A stretch of 64,000 bases of DNA, taken from Ascochyta rabiei. Taxonomy: Eukaryota > Ascomycota > Dothideomycetes > Pleosporales > Didymellaceae. Positions within the stretch are counted from its first letter, which is position 1. The number at the start of each line of letters is the position of its first letter. Under the pieces are notes generated by a model, which ran no database searches, was not told the origin of the DNA, and saw nothing but the letters and a program-made list of their open reading frames with translations. The DNA is taken from positions 1,178,001-1,242,000 of the forward strand of contig NC_082417.1 in assembly GCF_004011695.2 (NCBI RefSeq), read 5' to 3'. Both the position numbers and the translations under genes were made by a program. Below, piece by piece: positions 33,723 to 44,346 of this stretch.

Positions 33723-34695
33723 ATGAAGCTCGTACTATCCACCTCGTATGTCCGCCAACCCTTCGATTCAGCAGCCCAGGTCTGACTTCCACAGCAATAT
33801 CATGTCTGGAGGGCCCTCGGTCATGCGTCGACCCTTCTTCGAAAAGTCAAACACAGAGCTCACTTCGTCCCTGCGCGCAAACTTCACAACCCAACAATCC
33901 TCGTCCACACCACCTGCACCGAGCTACAGGTCATGGACCACACAAGCAGACGGCAGCCTCTACATACCCACCCACACACCATCTCCCCTCACCGAGCCTC
34001 GCGACTCTTACGACATCACCGTCAAGCTCTTCTACCTACCCAACATACCCGCCGACCGCCGATGCGCGCAGACAAGAGAGGCGATCGAGTTGGTCTTGAA
34101 AGAGTTGGGCACCAAATCGATAGATCTTCTTATCGTCAGCTTCCCAGGCATGTCTTTCGACGCCGACGACGAGGACTCGGATCTCGAGGATCCGCCATCA
34201 GCCCCACAGTCGACTTCGGAAGGCTGCGACGATACTGAAGTACCACCCGAGGACATCGACATCATGGCTGCAACATGGCGGACCTTGGAGAAGCTGCACA
34301 GCGAGGGACTGGTGTCGAAACTGGGTATCGCCGAGTTTGGCGTTGCGCGACTGGCCAAGTTCCTTGAACACACGACCATCAAGCCCAGCGTCAACCAGAT
34401 CAACGTCCGCGATTGCTGCGTCGTACCCAAGCCCCTCATCCTGTACGCCAAACAGCAGCAGATTGAGCTTCTGACACACAACGACTGTACCAACATCCTG
34501 CCGCGAGGAACGCTGCGGCAGATACTAGGCTCTGGACACAATGGTTCAGGGGTACTGGCCAGCGAGTCCAACAAAGATGGCCTCAAGGGCGATGTATCAC
34601 CGCAGTGGGTCGTCAAGTACACGGCAGTCGTCAAGGATCGAGGAGTGGTGGAGAACAAGGGGTATTTTGCCGTCGCCGAGTTACGGGACGAGTAA
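33723..34695 (+). CDS. glutamate-cysteine ligase modifier (regulatory) subunit
   Basis: Exon 1 (33723-33745) and exon 2 (33795-34695) flank a 49-bp intron (GTATGT...CACAG) and give about 307 residues. The junction rebuilds MKLVLSTSNIMSGGPS, the usual N-terminus of fungal modifier subunits. The remainder has an aldo/keto-reductase-like barrel: KSIDLLIVSFPGMSFD, WRTLEKLHSEGLVSKLGIAE, FGVARLAKFLEHT, KPSVNQINVRDCCVVP and IELLTHNDCTNILP. In the family this subunit binds the catalytic ligase and raises its efficiency in the first step of glutathione synthesis in the cytosol. An acidic insert (about 150-180, DDEDSDLEDPP) interrupts the fold and may be species-specific. Confidence 0.9.
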
Positions 34696-35789
34696 GAGCA
34701 GCATTTATAATATCACAACACTTTGATCACCTCGAAAGTCCCTATCGCAGCCCCGATAGCCCGCCGTCAGATCTTGAGAATCAGTGAACGGTGAAAGTCG
34801 CAGTTTGCACATGGGCTACAGTCGGTACCGAAGTCTAGTTCACTGGATACAGTTGCCTAGCGTTCGGAGATGGAAAGGCAAAGGCAAAGGCGTAACGACT
34901 CCGACTCCGACTAGAAGAGCCTGCATGTGAGGGTGCATCGAGCCCGGTCCTTCCAAAAGCCCTACCTAGTGACTATAGTTCTAGCGCGACAAACTGCTTA
35001 CGATGGATTTTCCATCCGGCAGTCACAATTCCGAATGTACTTTTGAACCACGGAGTCCATACCGTTTAACACAATACCACGTTATGTATGCTATTGCGTG
35101 CCGTTGCAAAACCTGTGGCAGTCTCGTACCACGGTATCAAAATTGTTGGGCTCGACAAGACTTAACATGGCTTTTGTTGCCTTGGGCAAGCTGCTTTCCA
35201 TCTCCAATTAGGACAAAGAATCCAATTCCGTCTCAGACTCTGTAAATGCGATCCCCGAACGACAACTTGAAATCGAGATCTGATCTGAGCAGGACACAAC
35301 TTCTTTTGACATCAGATATCTGGTACCATGGCCACCTGGCTTGCTTTTGGAAAGATGATGCCGCCACGTCTTCAGTACGGTTCGAAACAATTGCTTGGTA
35401 AATCCCACCACACCTGCTGGACTGGTCTGGCGTGCTTATGCGTCGTTGGCCAACGGTTGTACTTGAGCGTGATATTTCGATTATGGATTCGTTTGGAGAG
35501 TATTGTTTCACTCAGTACCAATTCACTCTTCGGAACACCAGATTCCCTTCAACCCCTATGACTAAAACAAAACTTCATGTGGCGCGAAATGGATCGAAAC
35601 GTAGATTTTTAACAGAATGTAGCTACTGCTCGAGCCTGGTTGACAGTTAACCGATTTAAGTAGATGTTGATATATATCGGGCTCAATCTTGTGCTGTGCT
35701 TTGGTTCCACGGTGGCGCAAATTCTCCGAATCGGCACACAGTCCACTTCAAATCCGTCTCTCGAACGCTGCTATCGCGGTTAGGAAACG
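34696..35789. other. intergenic region, no gene seen
   Basis: No supported gene. The stretch from about 35000 to 35680 is relatively AT-rich with scattered stops in all frames. Short frames have no recognisable domain. Confidence 0.5.
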
Positions 35790-36212
35790 CTATGAGACAA
35801 ACAAAGTCCAAACCATGCCAGTTTGCTTGTGTTCCAACCCTAATTCCCCTCCCGGCAAACGACAACCCTCCACTCCCAACAGCCAAACCCCACCCCGTAC
35901 CCTCCAACCCCCTACTCTGCTCCCTCCCAAAAAGAACAAAAAAACGTCTCGATCCCACGGCCGACACTCCAAAGACTCATTCTCGCGAACCTGCCCCCAG
36001 CGTCCCCCGAAAAGATCCAGCACCCAACACTGCCCCGTCATCACCGCGCTCCAGGAAAGCGCACAACACAGCCCCACCCAGACATAAAACAGCACCGCGC
36101 TACCCATGCCATACACAGTCGAAACAAGCTGTCCCGGGAGCGCCGTGCGCAAGAGGAGCGCTGCAGCCAAAACAGTGGCTGAGATGAGGACGACGAAGGC
36201 GCGTGTATGCAT
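35790..36212 (-). CDS. possible small membrane protein, unrecognised
   Basis: An ATG at 36212 opens a 140-residue frame with two hydrophobic stretches: AFVVLISATVLAAALLL near residues 5-21 and VLFYVWVGLCCALSW near 37-51. The C-terminal half is Gly/Arg-rich and less convincing. Frames overlap on both strands, and no homolog comes to mind. A two-helix small membrane protein is possible; the 3' part may be mis-framed or contain an intron. Confidence 0.3.
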   Translation of the reverse strand: MHTRAFVVLISATVLAAALLLRTALPGQLVSTVYGMGSAVLFYVWVGLCCALSWSAVMTGQCWVLDLFGGRWGQVRENESLECRPWDRDVFLFFLGGSRVGGWRVRGGVWLLGVEGCRLPGGELGLEHKQTGMVWTLFVS

Positions 36213-37058
36213 GGTGGAGAGGGTCGAAGTCCTCCGGGCTGAAAAAGGGGGAGCGGCAAGGTTGAATGAGGGAGTTGGGAAAAGCGGTGGTGTATCGTGC
36301 GTGCGCGTTGGAGGCGTGGGGTGCGAGGCGATGGCGGCGTGCATGTGTGCAGTGGTGGAATAGACACGAACTGGGTTTATAGCGAGGCACGCAAGCGTTT
36401 GCGTGCGCGTTTGCGGGTTGCGCGGATGGTGTGGAGGTAGATCTAGGTTCGATCGGGGGCGGTTTGTCTCTGCTTGAGTGCAGGGGGGTGGTGCTTCCAA
36501 GCTGTGCGTTGGCGTGAGCAGTCGTGGTGAAGACTGTTTTGTTTACGGCTCGTGGTATTACGTGGTTGTTGCTCGTTTCCATATCGCCTGAAGCAAAAGG
36601 AAGTTGAGCCTCGTCGTGGTATGCAAGAGGTGCCCAGACTCCCTCTCCTTAAGTACATCTGCAGAGGCCGCCGTGACTGTTACCTACCCTACACTAAGAT
36701 TGTTTGCAACGATCACGGTATTTGTGAACGTACCATACAGTCACTGCTCACTTCTCAACGATCAATAGCAGACTGTGATGTCGATACTCAGCTGTGCGGA
36801 GTAAGTACACCGAGATCACTGTGTTCATCATGTCGTTAACGCATCTGTAAATGCAGTGAAAGCCCCCCTCTGGCAACCAAAATTCCAAGCATATAGGATC
36901 AGATTCGACTATGCTTGTTTCACTGCCTCGCAGTACAGCCCACAACCTCCAGCCTTCTCGCTCCCGATACCTCTCCCCTATCTCCCCCTCCACCTCAAGT
37001 CCGGAATCTCTACACCGACCTATCTCCACTCCACCCCCCTAAACGTGAACCCCTTACC
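36213..37058. other. intergenic region, no gene seen
   Basis: No supported gene. The last 100 bp are C-rich and probably lead into the small gene at 37059. Confidence 0.5.
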
Positions 37059-37466
37059 ATGGCCCCAGACTCTCACAAGCCGACCCTCCTCGTTGCCGAA
37101 GTGACCACTATCCCCACCTCACCCACAGAGAATGCACCCATCACGACGAGCACAGTTCCCAACACCAACCAACCCCGTCCTCCTCACTCGCGTAAAGCAC
37201 TCCAGGACGCCACCAGCGACCCCACCCCACCACCCCCCTCCCTTCCACCCGCCCACGTCTCCTCATCCGGCTCTCTGACAACAATACCCACAACCCCCAG
37301 CCGCGACATCTCAACCACCATCTCATCCCAAGACATGAAGAAGTGGATGGAGAAAGGCACATTTGGAGACGAGGATCTCAAGATGAGCAGCGAGCTGCAC
37401 GTTGTATGTACGAGCGAGCAGGACGTGAACCGGGCGTTGCGGAGAAGAAGCCAAGCGCAGCAATAG
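37059..37466 (+). CDS. small Pro/Thr/Ser-rich protein of unknown function
   Basis: The ATG at 37059, in the context ACCATGG, opens a 135-residue frame ending in TAG. The first 85 residues are Pro/Thr/Ser-rich and look disordered. The last 50 residues, SSQDMKKWMEKGTFGDEDLK then SSELHVVCTSEQDVNRALRRR, look like a short structured helical segment. No signal peptide is present. I do not recognise the family; the good start context and structured tail support a real gene. Confidence 0.5.
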   Translation: MAPDSHKPTLLVAEVTTIPTSPTENAPITTSTVPNTNQPRPPHSRKALQDATSDPTPPPPSLPPAHVSSSGSLTTIPTTPSRDISTTISSQDMKKWMEKGTFGDEDLKMSSELHVVCTSEQDVNRALRRRSQAQQ

Positions 37467-37765
37467 CGAAGCGGGAAACAGAAAGCACGGGCGAGTATCG
37501 CGGTGGAGTGAACGGCTAGGTGATGCGAGTGGAGACGGGAGCCATTCTCTGATGCTGGCTCAGAGGCGCACACATCCCAGACAGAGTCGCTGTGAGAGGG
37601 GATTGAAGAGGTTGGGGTTCGGAATTTCGGCGAGCTTATCATAGCAGTGCGTAGCTGAGATGTTGCGTGGTTATACACTGGTCTCGACGTTGCATGCAAT
37701 CGCGTTCCTAGAGAACAGGCTGCTTGGAAATTAAACGCTGTATTCAGTGGTCTGTGATGGGACTT

Positions 37766-38330
37766 GGACGTGTTGTGGCTATTGTTGGATTGGCATGTAA
37801 AATACTGTTTAGTTAGACATTATACTTGCTAGCAGATAGACTATAAGACAGTTATATCAGGCTAATAATATAAAGATAATAGCTAAACCTGTAATTAGTA
37901 AGCAGGGTTTATCTAAGTACATAGGCTTCTATTATTTAGGCAGGTTAAGATTTCTTAAAGTCTAGAGTTAAAATTATATTATATAACTCTACTGTAATAT
38001 AAGGGTTGTTCTGCGCACGTTTCTAGCGCTGTAGTAGAACATAGACGTGTTGTGGCTATTGTTGGATTAGCATGTAAAATACTAACTATCTAATTAGACA
38101 TTATGCTTGCTAACAGATAGACTATAAGACAGTTATATTAGGCTAATAATATTAAGATAATAGCTAAACCTGTAATTGATAGGCAGGGTTTATCTAAGTA
38201 CATGGGCTTCTATTGTTTAGGCAGGTTGAGATTTCTCAAAATCCAGAGTTGAGATTGCACCCCATCACACCACTGTAATGCAAGGGTCGTTCTGCGCACG
38301 TTTCTGGCGCTGTGGTGGAACTACGAAACC
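37766..38330 (+). repeat. ~275-bp tandem duplication with RIP-like transitions
   Basis: Both copies begin GACGTGTTGTGGCTATTGTT, near 37768 and 38044, and end around TTCTGCGCACGTTTCT. They share the same order throughout. Differences are mostly C-to-T and G-to-A: near the right end copy 2 has CACCCCATCACACCACTG where copy 1 has TTATATTATATAACTCTACTG-like sequence. The body is strongly AT-rich with many TA dinucleotides, unlike neighbouring genes. No open frame of note. Confidence 0.93.
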
Positions 38331-40596
38331 CTGGACTTGGATCGAGCCTGAGTGAGATGCTACTGCAAACACTGTTGCCATCAGGCCGCGTGGCCAAGAT
38401 TGGAACATCTGTAACTGGTAGGCCTGGAGGCTGACGCGGTACTGCTTACCTACCGTGCCAGCAACACCGATGAATCGACATCCGAGGTGAAAAGTAAGGC
38501 CCTACATGTATTAGATCACGCCACACAGCTGCCCTGCAGCATGATCCAGAGTGACGAGTTGTGAGACATGCAGTATACGTGTTCGCCGCATTGCTGAAGT
38601 GAAAAGCCGCTTTCCGGGGGACCGCATCGGTTACCGACCTCCACATTGCCAACAATCGAGGATCTTCCATGCTGGTCGGTGAGCTGCGAGTGCTGTGGCG
38701 ATAGCTATGAACGGCGTGGTGAGATATTGGCGAAGGCACATATGCAGCTTGCTCCAATAAAGCCGCAGCAGGAGGCGAAGTCCTCCAAATGACAGAGAAG
38801 GTTAGATTCTGCTCGAGACACCGTGACTAAGATCGGAATTCTGTTGGGCAAATGCTCCACTGGCTAAGGTAAGGTTCGGCTGTCCTTGTTGAGCTCGTCT
38901 TATTCCGGTTCGGTCCAAGCCAAGTGGAGCCGTAGTGGGCACTCAGGGCGCAGAAAGTCCAGGGGTTGTGCGCATAGGGAACAGTCTGCTTGGAGATCGC
39001 AGGACACTTGCCATGGTGCGCCGGTTAGCAATCGACCATTCTATCGTGACATGCGCAGGCGACGTCACATGAACAGTGTCCATGAGAGATGTCGCTTGCG
39101 GCGATGCAGAGGTCCGGAGATAATTCAAGGGTTTAAGGGTCCCACCAGTAAGCGCACAATGACAAGTTTGTCAAGCCGCAACATTGGAGGTCTTCCGAAG
39201 CCTGCGCTGATGCAATTCCGCAGAAGCAAAGTGCCATGTGATGAAGAGGACATGCAAGGCTCTTCGCATCAGTCCAGCCAGCTACAAGTCGTAGTTGTGA
39301 CCTGTTCGGCGGGGCAAGCAGAAAAGCGCTGAGTCGGGAACGAGATGCGAGGCTTTTGCGAAGGTACTTGAATGCAATTGCCGATAGCTGTTGTCGGGTA
39401 GCGGAAGAGCGAAAGCCCGAGATGGGTGGATGATCAGCCGGTACACTTGGGAAGCTGCAAGGTCACGGTTACAGCGAAAGTTGCCGCCAGCAAGACAGTC
39501 GGTGCTAGGCAATGCGGAATAGTGTCCGGGGTTCTGTCGGAGTATGGCGACGGAAAAGTGAGAAGCCCGTCCGTGGAAGCAATGTCTGGGGCTGGTCAAA
39601 TGTGAGCAGGAAGGTCTCCAGGATCAGGTGGCCAATCGAAAGTCAGCATGTCGTTGAAGGATGTGGCGAGGTACTTACTACGTACCCGGACCAAAGCACA
39701 TGTTGGCGCGCCAACTGTACCTGTAGCCAAGAAGCCGCGAAGAGGCTAACAGAGGAGGCGCAGAGCAAGATGTTGTGTGTGAAACTGTAGTTGACGCAAG
39801 TGAGATACCAAAACACGTGTGGTACCAACATCGACAAGTGGAATCCAGCAGTCGACTGGCATATCGCAGTCTGGAGATGCGGAAAATTGCGACATGGCGA
39901 CGATCCAACTACGAAGTGTTTGTACTTTCGTGTGACTGGACCACGGTAGGCCGGAGGCCTGGTGCAACGGGAGAGCTGCGGGTTGTCGCCGCTCGTGCAG
40001 GCCGCTGTGCAGGATTCGTAGGCTGTATGCTTCTAGATCGGATCTGCACGCTTGTTACTCTCCGCAATTTGCTTTATGCTACACGGATCGAAACTGAAAT
40101 ACCTCACGCTCAATGCATGGTGAGCTGACAGGATGAACGGCTGGAGTGTAGCCTACGCAGGCATTGAGATACGAGGCGGCAAGCGTCTGGAGAAAACGGC
40201 GTTTGGTGGGGTGAGGTGCACCGGGACTTCCTACTCGAGTTAGCGTGAGAGCAAGTGATTGGTTCCGTTGTTGCAAGTGTTTGTGGATCGATGGTACGGA
40301 CGGGAAGAGGCAGACGCTCGTCATCGAGTCTATGCATTGCCTCCGTCTCGGTCGGAACATGTTTGCGTTCTGTCTCGTTCACGTTCGTCCCGAACATGGT
40401 ACGGTGGTAAACGTCATGCTTTTGTAGCATCGGTATGCCGCGGATACCATGTGTGAGCATGCTGGCTGTAGGAGGTACCGTACGAGTGGCAGTCTGATGT
40501 GCGACGTGCATTGATTGGCGCCTACCAACATGCTATTTATTTACATCACCTGTGAGGTATAGGTATGTTACATTGCATTGAGAGAGGAGTGCTCAC

Positions 40597-40700
40597 ATAC
40601 TGGGGTAGCGAGCATTGATTGCACATCATGTATTGTCTGAGGGTTCAAATACTGGGGTAGCGAGCATTGATTGCACATCACATATTGTTTGAGGGTTCAA
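40597..40700 (+). repeat. 52-bp direct tandem duplication
   Basis: Two adjacent 52-bp units starting ATACTGGGGTAGCGAGCA at 40597 and 40649. They differ at three positions (CATGTA versus CACATA, and GTCTGA versus GTTTGA), all transitions. Confidence 0.95.
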
Positions 40701-42230
40701 AAGGCTCACCTGTTGCGGAAGATTGTTTCGATTAGCACTGTTCACAGATTCGGCGAGCGATCTGTCAAGTTCCATGTGCGTGGTGTGGGGCCATGGTTAG
40801 CTGATTGAAGCAATTGGACGCAGATCAACAAACGTCGGCCGTAAGCTTCGGAGAGTGTGAAGAAGCTGTTCATGAGCGCCTTGGCTTGTTCAGCAACGAC
40901 CACCGATTGGGGAAATACTCTGCAGGGCTGAGCAAGAAGCCATGTGCTTGATGGATGTGGATGTGGATGATTTGCCTCCATTGACGTAATTGGCGACTTC
41001 ACTTGGTGGAGTGTGAGGAATGCACAATACGCGGCGCTGATCTCTCACGAGCTTGACAGCACGCATGCACAAGCACACCAGATCGCACTTTGCTGGCAAG
41101 GGCAGACGTCATCACCGTGTGCGCCAGCGTTTGATCTGGCCAACATTGGCGGTGCAGGTTGATCCACGGCCAAGGCTGCACTGTGGCATTGCCAGGTGGG
41201 CTGTCCGAGAAGCAGGAGCTTGAATGGAGGCGAGGTACTTTGCAGGCCTGGGAGATGCGCTCGAAACCATGATTAGCGGTGCGATGACGCTACTACTCTC
41301 AAGTCAGGAGAACGGCAGGGAACGGTGGATGGGTGGCCGGCGCAGTCTGCTCGCAGGACGTTGGCAGGGTCCGCTCTAGAGGGTCATGTGCAGCGAAATA
41401 TGTACCCGCAGTCATGTATCATTGGCGGGTCTCTGCATCGGTACGAGACGTGTACTAGACAAGATGTTTGTTGCCGAGTCTTACAGGCTCGTTGCAAAAT
41501 CGCTCTTACTACCCAGACTGCGCGATCCAGCGTGACGCAAGCAGCAACAAGCGGCCCTCTTGCAGGCGCGTGTTCGACAAGGTGCTTACCGCCCAAGTCT
41601 GGATGATGCAGCGAGAGAGCGGGTTCGATCTACTTGACCCAAGCGGAAGTCGACAAGACGGCCCTGATCAGCGTTGGCGAAGCGTGTGGTGTGGCAGGCT
41701 GCGTCGGCGGGCGCCAGGGTCATGGCCTGGGTCGCCAAAGGACCTGGCGAGCCGTTTCGGACAAGTGCAAGGTGGCTGTGGGCGGCACGAATCAGCGCCG
41801 GGGCTAAGCCGCTCTGGGACTGTGGGGAGATCATGCGCCCGGCTGTGGTTGGGCGACTCGAGGTGCAGCCTCCATGCTCCGTGTTCGCAACTCCAGCTTC
41901 CCCAGACTTTTCGCACACGGGCGCCTGCGCGGAGCTGACATCGGTGAAGAGCGCTGCCGTGCAGCAGCAGAACGGGTCTGTACTGCGCGCCATGTCGCTC
42001 ACTGTCTTGTCCAGCTTGGCCGCGAGGTGTACCGCGCCGCACAGCACAGCGGCCGTCCATGCTGGTCCAGGTCGAAACCACGGTCAAGCGTGGCCGTGTT
42101 GGGATTCTTTCTATGAATCTAATCTTTAAGCCAGTGGCATTGGCGTCCGCTGCCGGTTCATTTGGCATGTGCCCATCTTTCCGCCGCGCGAGATTGGGGT
42201 TCCGAGCACTTGGCCAGCAAGAGCCATGAG

Positions 42231-42490
42231 AGTTAGAGAGTTAGAGAGTTAGATAGTTAGAGAGTTAGAGAGTTAGAGAGTTAGAGAGTTAGAGAGTTAG
42301 AGAGTTAGAGAGTTAGAGAGTTATGAGATTTAGAGAGTTATGAGAGTTAGAGAGTTATGAGAGTTAGAGAGTTATGAGAGTTAGAGAGTTATGAGAGTTA
42401 GAGAGTTATGAGAGTTAGAGAGTTATGAGAGTTAGAGAGTTATGAGAGTTAGAGAGTTATGAGAGTTTGAGAGTCATGAGAGTCATGAGA
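42231..42490 (+). repeat. GAGAGTTA and TTATGAGAGTTAGAGAG minisatellites
   Basis: An 8-bp unit (GTTAGAGA) repeats about twelve times to roughly 42320. It then passes into a 17-bp unit (TTATGAGAGTTAGAGAG) repeated about eight times, and ends in CATGAGAGC units up to about 42530. The longer unit looks like a higher-order derivative of the shorter one. Confidence 0.93.
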
Positions 42491-42534
42491 GCCATGAGAG
42501 CCATGAGAGCCAGGAGAGCCATGAGAGCCATCAG

Positions 42535-42682
42535 GGGCACTTCCATGACAGGCACCTCCATAACAGGCACCTCATAACAGGCACCTCCATAACAGGCACC
42601 TCCATAACAGGCACCTCCATAACAGGCACCTCATAACAGGCACCTCCATAATAGGCACCTCCATGACAGGCACCTCCAACGG
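42535..42682 (+). repeat. 15-bp minisatellite CATAACAGGCACCTC
   Basis: About nine copies of a 15-bp unit, two of them shortened to 13 bp, with CATGACAGG and CATAATAGG variants. It directly follows the GAGAGTTA block. Confidence 0.92.
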
Positions 42683-43556
42683 CCCTTTGCATGTCCACGG
42701 CGGACTCTCGTGACAAGGCATGCACGGCGACAGCAGGTCGACACGGCGTTCGCGCTGCCGTTTCCGGACTGGCGCAGAGCCGAGGCTCTGTGTTCGTGCT
42801 GTGTTTTCCCTGGGCCTTGCCCCAACGGGCAGCGCGGCTGCGGCCAAGCAGCGAGCGCGCACGCATGGCTGCCATGGCACGCCGTCTGAGGCGCCGCGCT
42901 GCCTGCCGGCTTCCGGCCTCCCAAGCGGGTCGTCCAGCGTCAGGATCAGCGAGTGCTGTTCCTCGTTGCCGCGCCTAGAAGAAGCGTGCAGCGTCGGGGC
43001 CTTGTCGGGCGGTGGAGCCAGACCCCTGGCCAGCTACGCGGCGCCCGAAGAGGACGCCATGCCGTTCTCGACGGCCCTGGTGTTGCAGCGAGGCGTCTGC
43101 TGCCGACGAGCCCTGGGGTCTGGCTGGGAGCGCTGGTGTGTCATGCAACCGCGCGCGCAGCCTTTGGTTCGTTGCGTCGGCCCTGCACTGTCTGCTTACC
43201 TGGGCACTTGCGCCGTCTGCTGGACGTTGCCGACGTTGCCTGCCTTTGCTGCCTCTGCTGCCTTGGCCTCCGTTGTCACACCCTGTGCGCTCGTCGCTGC
43301 TCAGTACGGCTGCTTTCCTGGACCCCCCGTTGCAGCGGTCGTTCGTCCTGTTGTCCCGCACGAACACGGCTGGCGCCGCATCCTGGTCAACCTACCCCAG
43401 CTTCTCGGCTGCCCCTCCATCCATCAATTTCCTGGAGTTGCCCAGCCAATGGCAGCGCACTGAGCTCGACACAGCTTTGTACCGTCCATCTCTGGTCCCC
43501 GGCCCTCCAACGGCACAAGTGAGCAGTCTCGCCATCGTCCTGCGCCGTCTGCTGGT

Positions 43557-43642
43557 GGTCGTCTGCCTCTGCCTGTGCCTCTGCCTGTGCCTGTGCCTCT
43601 GCCTCTGCCTCTCTCTCTGCCTCTGCCTCTGCCTCTGCGCTG
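43557..43642 (+). repeat. CTCTGC / CTGTGC hexamer tract
   Basis: About 14 hexamers of CTCTGC or CTGTGC. It makes an apparent Cys-Leu run in one plus frame, which I treat as artefact. Confidence 0.9.
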
Positions 43643-44346
43643 ATTCCTTCTTGCCCGCCTGCTCTGGCTTGCTTAACCATCAACCATACACCGTCCGCGC
43701 ATCTTAGCTACCGCGCTCTTCCGCAAACACGCCCTCGTACGTGTACCAGTGTAGGAGCGGCCCGACTAGCCCAAAGGCCACCCACCGTTCCCGTGCATCC
43801 TCACATCAATCGCCCGCTGGCTGTCCTACAGTGTGAGCTGCGACTGTCAACCATCCTCCATTCCATCATCGTATCCTTACCAGCCTTCAACCACCAAACC
43901 CAAGATTCGGCGCCCAATCAACTTCCAACCAGCGACATTGCACGGTACCGATACCTCTGCAGGGACCGCTACCACCCTCTGCTCCGCGCCCAACACTGGT
44001 ACCTCTGCCCGCTTATCCCAGGGACGCACATCTGCGCGTCACTGGATCGCCTAGCATCTGCTTAGAGGGCCTAGCAAAAGGTACCGGCCTCCCAACGGGA
44101 AGCCCTGGTGCCCGGCTGACGTTCCTAGATCAGTCCGCAACGCATCTTCGTTACTCTTTGTCTACCAGCACTCGGCGAATTAGCTCGTAGCACCAACTCG
44201 ATCCGGCCGCAATATCGCTTCATTGCAGCCTTGCCCAGCCAACTACTTTGCAAGTGGAGAGCTCACGGAAACAGTCCTCACCTTGTCAGATAGGTAGCTG
44301 TGGGTGTTGGAACACGCCCAGGAAGCTCCACCACCACCAGCCGAGC

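Larger units (their letters stand above)
37467..44346. other. second gene-poor tract
   Basis: Nearly 7 kb without a supported gene. It contains a RIP-like duplication (37766-38330), a 52-bp duplication (40597-40700), two adjoining minisatellite blocks (42231-42680) and a CTCTGC-type tract (43560-43640). Long GC-rich frames at 41.6-43.7 kb exist on both strands with similar lengths and no domain, so I treat them as chance. The last kilobase is probably the 5' leader and promoter of the C2H2 factor. Confidence 0.55.

Noticed and set aside
37800..38330. Transposon or LTR at the AT-rich duplication
   Set aside because: No terminal inverted repeats, target-site duplications or transposase/reverse-transcriptase remnants were visible, so I report it only as a duplicated repeat.
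41586..43700. GC-rich long frames on both strands
   Set aside because: Similar-length open frames on opposite strands with Arg/Cys-rich composition are expected by chance in GC-rich DNA; no motif was found.
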